From Aquabacterium soli (GTDB lineage: Bacteria > Pseudomonadota > Gammaproteobacteria > Burkholderiales > Burkholderiaceae_C): a stretch of 64,000 bases of DNA. Numbering within the stretch: the stretch's first letter is position 1; every line of letters starts with the position of its first letter. The translations under genes and the position numbers were made by a program. Below the pieces are notes generated by a model. The model searched no databases. It was not told where the DNA came from and worked only from the letters and a program-made list of their open reading frames with translations. The stretch covers positions 124,001-188,000 of the forward strand of contig NZ_RSED01000005.1 in the NCBI RefSeq assembly GCF_003933735.1, given 5' to 3'. Shown in pieces: positions 55,656 through 63,976 of this stretch.

Positions 55656-57284
55656 GTGCTGTCCTTCCTGATCCAACAATCGCGTGGGCGCCTGCTGGCC
55701 GCCTGCGTGGCCAGCGCCGCGGCCGGTGTGTGCGGCGTGCTTCTGGTGGCCCTGATCAACAGTGCGCTCACGGCCGATGCCTCTGCGCGCGGCGGCCTGG
55801 CCTGGCAGTTCGCCGCGGTGGCCGTGGGTGCGATGCTCAGTCGCATGGCCGCCTCGGTGCTGTTCGAGCACCTGCGCCAGAGCGCCAATGCCGATCTGCG
55901 CCGCCACATTGCCCAGCGTGCCAATGCGGCGGGCTTTCGGCAGCTGGAGCAGGTGGGCCCGGCCCGGGTGCAGTCGGCCCTGGCAGAGCACGCGACCAGC
56001 GTGGCGCAGTTCTTCGTCAGCATGCCCACCATCCTCACCAATGCGGTGATCGTGGTGGGGTGCCTGGTGTACTTGGCGCTGCTGTCCTGGCAGGTTTTCC
56101 TGGCGGCCATCTTGGTGATCGGGCTGGGCTCTGTGGGCTATCACCTGGCACACCTGCGCGCCATCCGCCATCTGAACGTGGCTGCGCGCGAGCAGGATCA
56201 GCTGTTCGGCCACTTCAGGGCCATCACCGACGGCGCCAAGGAACTGCGGCTGAACCGCCAAAAGCGCGGGGCCTTCACCGAGGAGGTGCTGGGCGAATCG
56301 ATCGAGACCGTGCGCCGCGAGCGTGCTCTGGGCATGTCCATCTTCGTGGCCTCGACCAGCTGGGGGCACTTCCTGATCTACGCCTTCATCGGCTTGGTGC
56401 TGTTTGCGCTGGTGGGCGGGGATGCACCGGAGCGAACGCGCGTGATGACCGGGTTTGCGCTGGTGTTCGTGTACATGGTGCCGCCACTGGAGGGGCTGTT
56501 GGTCAACATCCCGCATGCCAACCTGGCCCGTTCGGCTTCCAACCGCATCGAAGAAGTCACGCAGGGGCTGGCGAGCGCCGAAGCCGAGGCCGCCGCCGCG
56601 CAGGTGCCCGCAGCCTTCCAGCAGCTGTCGCTGCAAGGCGTACGTCACAGCTATCACCATGAGCAGCGCAACGAGGTGTTCACACTGGGCCCCATCGACC
56701 TGCGCTTCCATCCCGCAGAGGTGGTGTTCCTGGTGGGCGGCAACGGCAGCGGCAAGACCACGCTGGCCAAGCTGATCACCGGGCTTTACGTGCCGGAGCA
56801 GGGCCGCGTGGTGCTCAATGGCCAGCCGGTCGATGACGCCAGCCGCGACCAGTACCGGCAGATCTTCTCGGCCATCTTTTCGGATTTCCACCTGTTCGAC
56901 CGCCTGCTCGAGGCCGCCAGTCCCACGCTGGACGACCAGGCCAACCGCCTGATCGAGCGCCTCCACCTGCAGCACAAGGTGCAGGTCAAGAACGGCGCAT
57001 TCACCACACAGGCCTTGTCACAGGGACAGCGCAAGCGCCTGGCGCTGGTGGCCGCCTGCCTGGAAGACCGCCCGTTCCTGGTGTTCGACGAGTGGGCAGC
57101 AGACCAGGATCCGGCCTTCAAGGACGTGTTCTACAAGGAGGTGCTGCCCGAGCTGCGGGCGCAGGGCAAGACCGTGCTCGTGATCTCTCACGACGACCGC
57201 TATTTTCATCTCGCCGATCGCCTGGTGCGCCTGGAGAGCGGCCAGGTCGTGGACGATGGCGGTGCGCGCGCCGAGGCAGCATGA
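55656..57284 (+). CDS. Cyclic peptide/siderophore ABC exporter (PvdE/SyrD family), fused permease-ATPase
   Basis: A 542-residue half-transporter. Six membrane segments fill about 1-310 (LAACVASAAAGVCGVLLVALI near the start; TNAVIVVGCLVYLALLSW; the last pair around 250-300). The ATPase has Walker A GGNGSGKTTL (361-370), the variant signature LSQGQRKRLAL, Walker B FLVFDEWAADQDP and a switch His (VISHDDRYF). PvdE moves the acylated pyoverdine precursor to the periplasm, and a similar job is likely. The GTG at 55656 is chosen: AAAGGCGAG ends 6 bp upstream and it lies about 50 nt after the promoter; the frame is open to 55485. It overlaps the Fur-like gene by 4 bp. Confidence 0.93.
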   Translation: MLSFLIQQSRGRLLAACVASAAAGVCGVLLVALINSALTADASARGGLAWQFAAVAVGAMLSRMAASVLFEHLRQSANADLRRHIAQRANAAGFRQLEQVGPARVQSALAEHATSVAQFFVSMPTILTNAVIVVGCLVYLALLSWQVFLAAILVIGLGSVGYHLAHLRAIRHLNVAAREQDQLFGHFRAITDGAKELRLNRQKRGAFTEEVLGESIETVRRERALGMSIFVASTSWGHFLIYAFIGLVLFALVGGDAPERTRVMTGFALVFVYMVPPLEGLLVNIPHANLARSASNRIEEVTQGLASAEAEAAAAQVPAAFQQLSLQGVRHSYHHEQRNEVFTLGPIDLRFHPAEVVFLVGGNGSGKTTLAKLITGLYVPEQGRVVLNGQPVDDASRDQYRQIFSAIFSDFHLFDRLLEAASPTLDDQANRLIERLHLQHKVQVKNGAFTTQALSQGQRKRLALVAACLEDRPFLVFDEWAADQDPAFKDVFYKEVLPELRAQGKTVLVISHDDRYFHLADRLVRLESGQVVDDGGARAEAA

Positions 57285-57637
57285 GCGTGGCGAACGAAGC
57301 GGGTGTGGTGGATGCCGTGGACCTGGGCATGGGGGAGGGGACCAAGGCCTTGTCGGGGGAGGCGTTGACATCCTGGCACGGGGTGCCGCTGTCCGGGCTG
57401 CTCAGGCAGGCGGGTGTGCGCGTGACGCTCCCAAGGCTGTTGGTGATGGAGTGCCTGTGGGAATCACCGGGCCAGGTGCTGAACGCCAACGCGCTCTACC
57501 AGTTGCTGCAGGCGCGGCGCCAGCCCATGAGCCTGTCGACCATCTACGCGGTGCTGCAGACCTTGCGGCAGCACCAATTGGTCAAGGTTCATCTGCTGAC
57601 CGCTGGGGTGCAGGGTTTCGCCTCGCTGGAGGGCTGA
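57281..57637 (+). CDS. Fur-family protein reduced to its DNA-binding half
   Basis: A protein of 118 residues. After a poorly conserved 35-residue start it follows the Fur winged helix closely: LLRQAGVRVTLPRLLVMECL, NANALYQLLQAR, LSTIYAVLQTLRQHQLVKVH, then GVQGFASLEG and stop. Ordinary Fur (about 140-150 aa) continues with the HHDH and CxxC metal sites and the dimerisation domain; all of that is missing, and the codons after the stop belong to the convergent amidase gene. It may compete with Fur for operators, heterodimerise poorly, or act as an iron-independent regulator. It is coupled to the exporter by a 4-bp overlap and so should be induced with it. Confidence 0.8.
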   Translation: MSVANEAGVVDAVDLGMGEGTKALSGEALTSWHGVPLSGLLRQAGVRVTLPRLLVMECLWESPGQVLNANALYQLLQARRQPMSLSTIYAVLQTLRQHQLVKVHLLTAGVQGFASLEG

Positions 57638-57647
57638 GCATCAGCCC
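57631..57647. terminator. Palindrome containing both convergent stop codons
   Basis: GGGCTGA (57631-57637) and TCAGCCC (57641-57647) form a perfect 7-bp hairpin with a 3-nt loop. It contains the stop of the Fur-like gene and, on the other strand, the stop of the amidase gene. No T-run follows, so a bidirectional terminator is possible but unproven. Confidence 0.4.
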
Positions 57648-58483
57648 AGCACCCGGTGCGTCAGCGCCGGCAACTGCTCACGCAGCGTGGCCTGCCGTTC
57701 GCGGTCCAGCGTGGCCATGACCACACCTTCGCCTTCGGCCTGAACGGCCAGCACCTGGCCCCACGGATCAATGGCCATCGAGTGCCCGAAGGTGCGCCGG
57801 CCGCTGGCGTGCGTGCCGCCCTGTGCAGGGGCCAGCACATGGCACAGGTTCTCCACCGCGCGGGCGCGCAGCAGCAGCTCCCAGTGGGCCTGGCCCGTGG
57901 TGTGCGTGAACGCCGCAGGCAGCACCAGCAGATCACATGGGGCCTCGCGCGTGAGCTGGCGGAACAGCTCGGGAAAACGCAGGTCGTAGCAGATGCCCAG
58001 GCCCACGCGCCAGGCCTGCCCTGCGCGGTCGGTCAGTGTGAAGGCCACGGGCGTGTCACCCGGGGTGAGCGTGGCGGCTTCGTCGTAGCGGCGCTCGCCA
58101 TCGCTGAAGCAGAACAGGTGGATCTTGTCGTAGCGCGTGGCCAGTTGCCCCTGCGGGCTGTAGACCATCAGGCTGTTGAAGACGCGGTCGGCCTTCGGGC
58201 TGCGCAGCGGCAGGGTGCCACCGATCACCCATACCCCATGCTCCCGCGCGGCCTGGGCCAGCGTGGTCTGGATGGGCGTGCTGGCGCTGCTCAAGGCATC
58301 GTCTGCGGGGTCCTCTGCGATGCGCAGCTTGTCGCTGTCGCGCAGCCCCATCAGGCAGAAATACTCGGGCAGTGCCACCAGCTCGGCCCCGGCCTGGGCG
58401 GCCTGGGCGATCAGGCGGAGGGCGGTGGCGAGGTTCTCGTCCACGTCGGGCGTGGACACCATCTGCAGGGCGGCGACTTTCAT
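57641..58483 (-). CDS. Carbon-nitrogen hydrolase (nitrilase superfamily, Nit1/omega-amidase-like)
   Basis: A 280-residue cytosolic amidase. The Glu-Lys-Cys triad is visible: Glu40 in LVALPEYF, Lys120 in RYDKIHLF and Cys165 in GLGICYDLRFPEL. The set KIHLFCFSDGERRYDE, FPELFRQL and HWELLLRARAVEN fits the Nit1/Nit2 branch, which repairs deaminated glutathione or hydrolyses omega-amides of 2-oxo acids. The gene ends 3 bp from the Fur-like gene on the other strand and lies head-to-head with glcE (17 bp between starts). It marks the boundary of the siderophore locus, as it has no visible link to it. Confidence 0.9.
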   Translation of the reverse strand: MKVAALQMVSTPDVDENLATALRLIAQAAQAGAELVALPEYFCLMGLRDSDKLRIAEDPADDALSSASTPIQTTLAQAAREHGVWVIGGTLPLRSPKADRVFNSLMVYSPQGQLATRYDKIHLFCFSDGERRYDEAATLTPGDTPVAFTLTDRAGQAWRVGLGICYDLRFPELFRQLTREAPCDLLVLPAAFTHTTGQAHWELLLRARAVENLCHVLAPAQGGTHASGRRTFGHSMAIDPWGQVLAVQAEGEGVVMATLDRERQATLREQLPALTHRVLG

Positions 58484-58500
58484 GAGGCCATGGTAGCGCT

Positions 58501-59694
58501 ATGCTTGCGAACATGACGAGCGCCCTCGACCATCCCCCGCCGTCCCTCATGGCCGATGCCGCGCTGGCACCGGTGTCGCCGCCATCGGCGGTGCTGCAGC
58601 TCCAGGACCAGGTGCGCGAAGCCCGCGAGCGGCGTGCCGTGCTGCGGGTGCGCGGGCTGGGCAGCAAGGACGGCATCGGCGACATCCGTGCCGGCGAACC
58701 GATGGACACCCTGGGCTGCCAGGGCATCGTGTCGTACGAGCCCAGCGAGCTGGTGATCACGGCCCAGGCCGGCACCCCGCTGGCCGAGATCGAGGCCGAA
58801 CTGGCCCGGCGCGGCCAGTACCTGCCCTTCGAGCCGCCGCGCTGGGGCCATGTGCCCGGCGGCGGCACGCTGGGCGGGGTCGTGGCCTCGGGGTTCAGCG
58901 GGCCGTCGCGGGCCTCGCGCGGCGCCGTGCGCGACCACGTGCTGGGCGTGCGCATGGTCAACGGGCGTGCGCAGTGGCTGCGTTTCGGCGGCTCGGTGAT
59001 GAAGAACGTGGCTGGCTTCGACCTGGCCCGCCTGATGGCCGGCTCCATGGGCACGCTGGGTGCGCTGACCGAGGTCACGCTCAAGGTGATGCCGCAGCCC
59101 GTGGCCACCTGCACCTTGCGTTTCGAGTGCACGCAGGAAGACGGGATCCTGATGATCAACCGCTGGGGCGGCCAGCCCCTGCCGCTGGACGCCTCGGCCT
59201 GGTGGGACGGCTTGCTGGTGGTGCGCCTGCGGGGGGCTGAAGCGGCGGTCGCTGCTGCGGTGCAGCGGCTGATGCCGGAGGCCGGCGGCGACATCGTGCC
59301 GGCCGAGATGGCCGATGTCTTCTGGCTGGGCCTGCGGGATCACCAGGATGAGTTCTTCGCCCGCGCCCGCGAGCTGGTGATGTCGGGCCGGGCGTCCGGC
59401 GCCACGCTGTGGCGCCTGTCGGTGCCGGCCACCAGCAAGCCCCTGGCCTTGCCGGGCGAAACCTTGATCGAATGGTTCGGGGCGCAGCGCTGGGTATGCA
59501 CCTCGGCGCCCGCGGCCATGGTGCACGAGGCCGCCGCGCGCGCGGGCGGACACGCGCTGGCCTGGGTCAGCACCGTGGCTCAGCCGGTGGTGCTGCCGCC
59601 GGTGCTCACCCGCCTGCATCGGCAGGTGCAGCATGCCTTCGATCCCGATGGCGTGTTCGACACCGGCCGGCTGTGGCCGCGTGCCGGATCCTGA
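58501..59694 (+). CDS. glcE: Glycolate oxidase subunit GlcE (FAD-binding)
   Basis: A 397-residue PCMH-type FAD-binding protein. Landmarks are VLRVRGLGSKDGIG (about 47-60), PSELVITAQAGTPLAEIE (about 81-98), WGHVPGGGTLGGVVASGFSG (about 116-135), RFGGSVMKNVAGFDL and a C-terminal FDPDGVFDTGRLWP. GlcE is the second flavoprotein subunit of glycolate dehydrogenase (GlcDEF), which oxidises glycolate to glyoxylate. The start at 58501 or the ATG at 58513 cannot be separated. GlcF follows directly, but the main flavin subunit GlcD is not upstream as is usual. Confidence 0.93.
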   Translation: MLANMTSALDHPPPSLMADAALAPVSPPSAVLQLQDQVREARERRAVLRVRGLGSKDGIGDIRAGEPMDTLGCQGIVSYEPSELVITAQAGTPLAEIEAELARRGQYLPFEPPRWGHVPGGGTLGGVVASGFSGPSRASRGAVRDHVLGVRMVNGRAQWLRFGGSVMKNVAGFDLARLMAGSMGTLGALTEVTLKVMPQPVATCTLRFECTQEDGILMINRWGGQPLPLDASAWWDGLLVVRLRGAEAAVAAAVQRLMPEAGGDIVPAEMADVFWLGLRDHQDEFFARARELVMSGRASGATLWRLSVPATSKPLALPGETLIEWFGAQRWVCTSAPAAMVHEAAARAGGHALAWVSTVAQPVVLPPVLTRLHRQVQHAFDPDGVFDTGRLWPRAGS

Positions 59695-59713
59695 CATCGC
59701 GCAGACTACCCGC

Positions 59714-60994
59714 ATGCAGACCCGACTGTCCCCCCAGTTCCAGCAGACCGATGAAGGCCGCCGCGCCGATGCAGTGCTGCGCAGCTGCGTGCACTGCGGC
59801 TTCTGCAACGCCACCTGCCCCACCTACAAGCTCACCGGCAATGAGCTGGACGGCCCGCGGGGCCGCATCTACCTGATGAAGCAGGTGTTCGAGGGCCATG
59901 AGCCCACGCGCACCACGCAGGAGCACCTGGACCGCTGCATCGGCTGCCGCCATTGCGAAAGCACCTGCCCCTCGGGTGTGCAGTACCACGAGCTGCTGGC
60001 CGTGGGCCAGGCCGAGGTGGACCGCCAGGTGCGCCGGCCGCTGCCGCAGCGCCTGCGCCGCTGGGGCTTGCGCACGCTGGTGCCCTCACGCCTGTTCGGC
60101 CCCGCCCTGGCATTGGGCCGTGCCTTGCGTCCGCTGCTGCCGGCCGCACTGGCCGAGCAGGTGCCCGTGGCGCCCGCCCTGCCTGCCGGGGCGTGGCCGG
60201 ATGCCAGGCGGCAACTGCACACGCGCCGCGTGCTGATGCCGCAGGGCTGCGTGCAACCCCACCTGCGTCCTCACATCGACGCAGCCACCGCGCGCGTGCT
60301 CGATGCCGTGGGCGTGCGGGCCGTGCCGGTGCGTGGCGCGGGCTGCTGCGGTGCGCTCAAGGGCCACCTGGGCGACGAAGAGGGGGCCCGTGCGCAGGCC
60401 CGCCGCAACATCGACGCCTGGTGGCCGCACCTGCAGGGCGATGCGCCAGCCGAGGCCATCGTGGTCAACGCCTCGGGCTGCGGCGCCTGGGTCAAGGATT
60501 ACGCCAGCCTGCTGGCGGGGGATGCGGCCTATGCCGACAAGGCCCGCCGTGTCGTGGGCCTGGTGAAGGACCCGGCCGAGCTGCTGCCGCAATGGCTGCC
60601 GGCCCTCAAGCGGGCCTTGCACCAGCGTCCGGGGGACGCGAAGGCGCTGGGCGAACTGACCTTCCACCCGCCGTGCAGCTTCAGTCACGCGCTCAAGCTC
60701 AGCGCGGCTGCGCGCCCGGGCCCGGTCGAATCAGGGCTGCGCGAGCTGGGCTTCGAGGTGCGCCTGGCGCGCACCGACAGCCACCAGTGCTGTGGCGCAG
60801 GCGGGGCCTACAGCCTGCTGCAGCCCGAGCTGTCCGCACCGCTGCGCCAGGCCAAGGTGGCGGCGCTGGAAGCCGTGGGCAGCCCCGTCGTGGCCAGCGC
60901 CAACATCGGCTGCATCACGCACCTGCAGGGCGCCATGCGCACCCCGGTCAAGCACTGGATCGAGCTGGTGGACGAGGCCTTGACGGGGCCCTGA
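59714..60994 (+). CDS. glcF: Glycolate oxidase iron-sulfur subunit GlcF
   Basis: A 426-residue electron-transfer subunit of glycolate dehydrogenase. Two [4Fe-4S] motifs lie near the N-terminus: CVHCGFCNATCP (about 25-36) and CIGCRHCESTCP (about 75-86). Two CCG-type cysteine-rich domains follow (GAGCCGALKGH and HQCCGAGGAYSLL), as in GlcF and heterodisulfide-reductase-like proteins. The ATG at 59714 is chosen because it starts the conserved MQTRLSPQF stretch; the open frame to 59633 overlaps glcE. The gap to glcE is 19 bp, so the two are co-transcribed. Confidence 0.95.
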   Translation: MQTRLSPQFQQTDEGRRADAVLRSCVHCGFCNATCPTYKLTGNELDGPRGRIYLMKQVFEGHEPTRTTQEHLDRCIGCRHCESTCPSGVQYHELLAVGQAEVDRQVRRPLPQRLRRWGLRTLVPSRLFGPALALGRALRPLLPAALAEQVPVAPALPAGAWPDARRQLHTRRVLMPQGCVQPHLRPHIDAATARVLDAVGVRAVPVRGAGCCGALKGHLGDEEGARAQARRNIDAWWPHLQGDAPAEAIVVNASGCGAWVKDYASLLAGDAAYADKARRVVGLVKDPAELLPQWLPALKRALHQRPGDAKALGELTFHPPCSFSHALKLSAAARPGPVESGLRELGFEVRLARTDSHQCCGAGGAYSLLQPELSAPLRQAKVAALEAVGSPVVASANIGCITHLQGAMRTPVKHWIELVDEALTGP

Positions 60995-61006
60995 AACCGC
61001 GCAGGT

Positions 61007-61903
61007 TCAGCGCGCCACGGGCCGGTCCGGGTCGGCACACCAGGCGCTCCAGGAACCGGCATACAGGCGCGTGCCATGCAGCCCGGCGATCTCCATGGCC
61101 AGCAGGTTGTGGCAGGCTGTCACGCCTGAGCCGCACTGGTGCACCACGGTGTCCAGCGGGTGCTCACCCAGCAACGCGGTGAACTCGGCGCGCAGCTGAT
61201 CGGCGGGCTTGAAGTTGCCGTCCGGGCTCAGGTTGAGCTGGAAGAATCGGTTGATGGCCCCAGGGATGTGGCCGCCCACCGGGTCGAGCGTTTCGTTCTC
61301 ACCGCGGTAGCGGTCGGGCGATCGGGCATCCACCAGGTGGATCTCGGGCGTGGCGTAGACCAGGCTGTCGAGCACCTGCTGGGTGCTGACGACATGGTCG
61401 GCGTGCGAGGCCAGCACCATGTCCGAGGGCGTGCGTGTGCCGGGTTCGGTGCTGATGGGGGCCTGTTCTGGCGAGGCGTTGTGCAGCGCGCGCCAGGCCA
61501 CCCAGCTGCCGTCGAGCACCTGCACGGCGGTGTGGCCGGCCCAGCGCAGCAGCCACCAGGCGCGGGCTGCGAACATGCCGCCGCTTTCGTCATAGGCCAC
61601 CACGCGGGTGGCGGGGGTCACGCCCCAGCGGCGCAGGGTGGCCTGGAAGCCGCCGTGGGTGGGCAGGGGGTGGCGGCCGTTCTGGCCGGTCTTGGGGCCC
61701 GACAGATCGGCGTCGAGGTGGGCGTAGACGGCGCCGGCGATGTGCCCTTGCGCGTAGGCCTGCTCCCCGCCCAGGGGGTTGGTCAGGCTGAAGCGGCAGT
61801 CCAGGACCAGCAGGTCGGTGTCGGGGGCCTGGATCAGGGCGGCCAGGTCGGCGGCCGAGATCAACGGAGAGAGGGGCGCTGACGGTGAGGTGCTGGAGGG
61901 CAT
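61007..61903 (-). CDS. sseA: Sulfurtransferase of the thiosulfate/3-mercaptopyruvate type (two rhodanese domains)
   Basis: A 298-residue tandem rhodanese. The N-terminal inactive domain (about 15-145) contains LLVLDCRFSLTNP and AYDESGGMFAARAWW. The C-terminal catalytic domain (about 165-298) has LVDARSPDRYRGE, GHIPGAINRFF and the active loop QCGSGVTACHNLLA with catalytic Cys257. The CGSGVTAC loop is typical of SseA-like 3-mercaptopyruvate sulfurtransferases. The ATG at 61903 begins 23 bp before the end of the next minus-strand gene. It converges with glcF (12 bp apart). Confidence 0.9.
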   Translation of the reverse strand: MPSSTSPSAPLSPLISAADLAALIQAPDTDLLVLDCRFSLTNPLGGEQAYAQGHIAGAVYAHLDADLSGPKTGQNGRHPLPTHGGFQATLRRWGVTPATRVVAYDESGGMFAARAWWLLRWAGHTAVQVLDGSWVAWRALHNASPEQAPISTEPGTRTPSDMVLASHADHVVSTQQVLDSLVYATPEIHLVDARSPDRYRGENETLDPVGGHIPGAINRFFQLNLSPDGNFKPADQLRAEFTALLGEHPLDTVVHQCGSGVTACHNLLAMEIAGLHGTRLYAGSWSAWCADPDRPVAR

Positions 61904-61926
61904 ATGACCTCCAGTGTAGCGCCGCC

Positions 61927-62886
61927 TCAGTTCTGCAGGGCGGTCTCCAGTGCACGTGTCACGGTGTCCGGGTCTTCGTGCACCAGCCAGTGCGACAGGC
62001 CCGGCAGGCGGGTGATGCGCAGGTCGGGCACATGGGCCTCCAGGCCTTCGAGCAAGCTGGGCGGCAGGGCCACGTCGGCCTCGCCCCAGATGACGCGGGT
62101 GGGCACGTTCACCCGCAGCAGCGCATCGGGCAGTTGCAGGGTGTGGATGGCGTCCGAGGGCGAGGTGGGCGGGTGCAGGGGCGAGGCGCGGTAGTAATTC
62201 AGCGGGCCGGTCAGCGCCGAGCTCGCGGCGGGGAGGCCGGCCGTGCTGGCGGTGGGCGCCGACCAGGCCTGGCGGTAGCGGTCGCGCAGGGCGGGCGTGA
62301 GCCAGCCGGCGCCGCCAAAGCGCTCGAAGAAGGTCCACATCATCGCGAAATCGTCAGCGGCCAGGCGGGCCTCCACCTCTGGCCGGCGCAGCAGGTTCAT
62401 GTAGCTGCTGGCGGCCTGCTGGGCCGGGTCGTCGCGCAGGGCCTTCAGGAAGGCACCGGGGTGGGGCGCGTTGAGGATGATGAGCTTGTCCAGCAGTTGC
62501 GGCGCCGTGGCGGCCAGGCCCCAGGCCAGCGCGCCGCCCCAGTCGTGGGCGATGACGGCGTGGGCCTTGCCGCCCAGGGACTGGATCAGCCCGGCGAAAT
62601 CACCCAGGATCTGCGGTGCCTTGTAGGCCGACACGTCGGCGGGGGCGAACGAGCCTTCGTAGCCGCGCAGGTTGGGCGCCACGCAGCGGTAGTGCTGCCC
62701 GAAGTGCTGCAGCAGCCCATCCCACACGAAGGCGGCTTCCGGAAAGCCATGCAGGAAGACCAGCAGCGGGGCGTCGGGCTGGTCGGCAGGGCCGGCCAGG
62801 CGGCAGGCCAGCCAGGGCGGCTCCTGGCCGGTGGGCGTGGGCACCCCCACGGGAATGCGTTGCTCGGTGATGGCGGGACGGCTCAT
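61927..62886 (-). CDS. Alpha/beta hydrolase, epoxide hydrolase / haloalkane dehalogenase-like
   Basis: A 319-residue alpha/beta hydrolase with an Asp nucleophile in AHDWGG, the usual nucleophile elbow of epoxide hydrolases and haloacetate dehalogenases. The oxyanion motif is HGFPEAAFVW, followed by NLRGYEGS. Late residues WGEADVAL and LSHWLVHEDPD supply the acid and catalytic His. The YYRASPL cap-domain Tyr pair favours epoxide hydrolase. The ATG at 62886 (MSRPAI) is preferred over one six codons upstream. The physiological substrate is unknown. It is probably co-transcribed with the sulfurtransferase downstream. Confidence 0.85.
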   Translation of the reverse strand: MSRPAITEQRIPVGVPTPTGQEPPWLACRLAGPADQPDAPLLVFLHGFPEAAFVWDGLLQHFGQHYRCVAPNLRGYEGSFAPADVSAYKAPQILGDFAGLIQSLGGKAHAVIAHDWGGALAWGLAATAPQLLDKLIILNAPHPGAFLKALRDDPAQQAASSYMNLLRRPEVEARLAADDFAMMWTFFERFGGAGWLTPALRDRYRQAWSAPTASTAGLPAASSALTGPLNYYRASPLHPPTSPSDAIHTLQLPDALLRVNVPTRVIWGEADVALPPSLLEGLEAHVPDLRITRLPGLSHWLVHEDPDTVTRALETALQN

Positions 62887-62937
62887 GGCCCCAGTATGCC
62901 GCAAACGAAAAAGCCCCCCACCCCTGCGGACGCCTGC

Positions 62938-63918
62938 TCAGAACAGCGCCATGCTCAGCTTGCGCCGGTATTGGTCGATCACCGGGTCTGCCGCGGCCAC
63001 CGCCACCTTGCCGGCGATCTCCAGCTGGGGCTTATCGGCGGCGCCCGGCGCACCGGCCACGGGCTTGCCGCCCGGCGGCTGCTTGGGCTGGGGCTTGGTC
63101 ATCACCTCCAGGATCGCCACGTAGGTCTTGCGCGCGGCCTCGTCCTGCCAGGACTTGTCGCGCATGATGATTTCCAGCAGCTCGTCCATGGCCTGGGTGA
63201 ACTGGCCTGCCGCGAAGAAGATCTGCGCCAGCTCGAAGCGGGCCGCGAAATCGCGCTTGTTGGCGGTGATGGCCTCGGCCAGCTCGCCCGGGCTGCGGCC
63301 CTGGCGCGCGGCCTGCAGAGCGGCGATGTAGCGGCCGAAGGCCACCACGCGTTGCTCGGCCAGCGGGCCGGTGGCGCGGGGGGCCACAGGGTCGAACATG
63401 GCCTGGGCTTCGTCGGCGGCGCCTTCGGCCAGCAGCAGCTTGATCAGCTCGAAGCGGGCCTCGTCGTTGGCCGGGTCCTTGGCCAGCGCCTCCTGCAGGC
63501 GCGCGAAGGCATCGCCAGGTTGACCATCGGCCAAAGAGGCCTCGTCGGCCTCCAGCACGTCGGCTTCAGGGGCCAGATCGCCCTCGGGCACGTGCTTGTC
63601 CAGGAACTCGCGGATCTGCGCCTCGGGCAGGGCGCCCACGAAACCATCGACCGGCTGGCCGCCCGTGAACATCACGCAGAAGGGGATGGAGCGCACGCCG
63701 AACATCTGCGAGAGTTGCCCTGCGATCTCGGGCTGTTCGTCGGCGTTGAGCTTGGCCAGCATGAAGCGGCCGCCATAGGCCTCTTCCAGGCGTTCGAGCA
63801 CCGGGCCGAGCGTCTTGCAGGGGCCGCACCAGGGGGCCCAGATGTCGAGCAGGACAGGCACCTGCGCCGAGGTGGCCAGCAGGTCGGTTTCGAAGTTTTC
63901 GAGCGTGATGTCGATCAT
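62938..63918 (-). CDS. Thioredoxin-domain chaperone, CnoX/YbbN-like
   Basis: A 326-residue protein. The N-terminal thioredoxin domain (about 1-110) has a complete WCGPC active site and a cis-Pro in SIPFCVMF. Tetratricopeptide-like helices follow (about 125-265), with AFARLQEALAKDPANDEARF and FAARFELAQIFFAAGQFTQA. The C-terminus ends YRRKLSMALF, like the end of CnoX/YbbN, after a Pro/Gly/Lys-rich insert. CnoX proteins hold unfolded proteins under oxidative stress and pass them to chaperones; the intact CXXC suggests retained redox activity. No signal peptide is present. Confidence 0.9.
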   Translation of the reverse strand: MIDITLENFETDLLATSAQVPVLLDIWAPWCGPCKTLGPVLERLEEAYGGRFMLAKLNADEQPEIAGQLSQMFGVRSIPFCVMFTGGQPVDGFVGALPEAQIREFLDKHVPEGDLAPEADVLEADEASLADGQPGDAFARLQEALAKDPANDEARFELIKLLLAEGAADEAQAMFDPVAPRATGPLAEQRVVAFGRYIAALQAARQGRSPGELAEAITANKRDFAARFELAQIFFAAGQFTQAMDELLEIIMRDKSWQDEAARKTYVAILEVMTKPQPKQPPGGKPVAGAPGAADKPQLEIAGKVAVAAADPVIDQYRRKLSMALF

Positions 63919-63976
63919 GGTGTGAGACTTGTGGGGGCCGGTGCCGGGGCAACCGCCTAAAATCGGGTTTTGTCCG

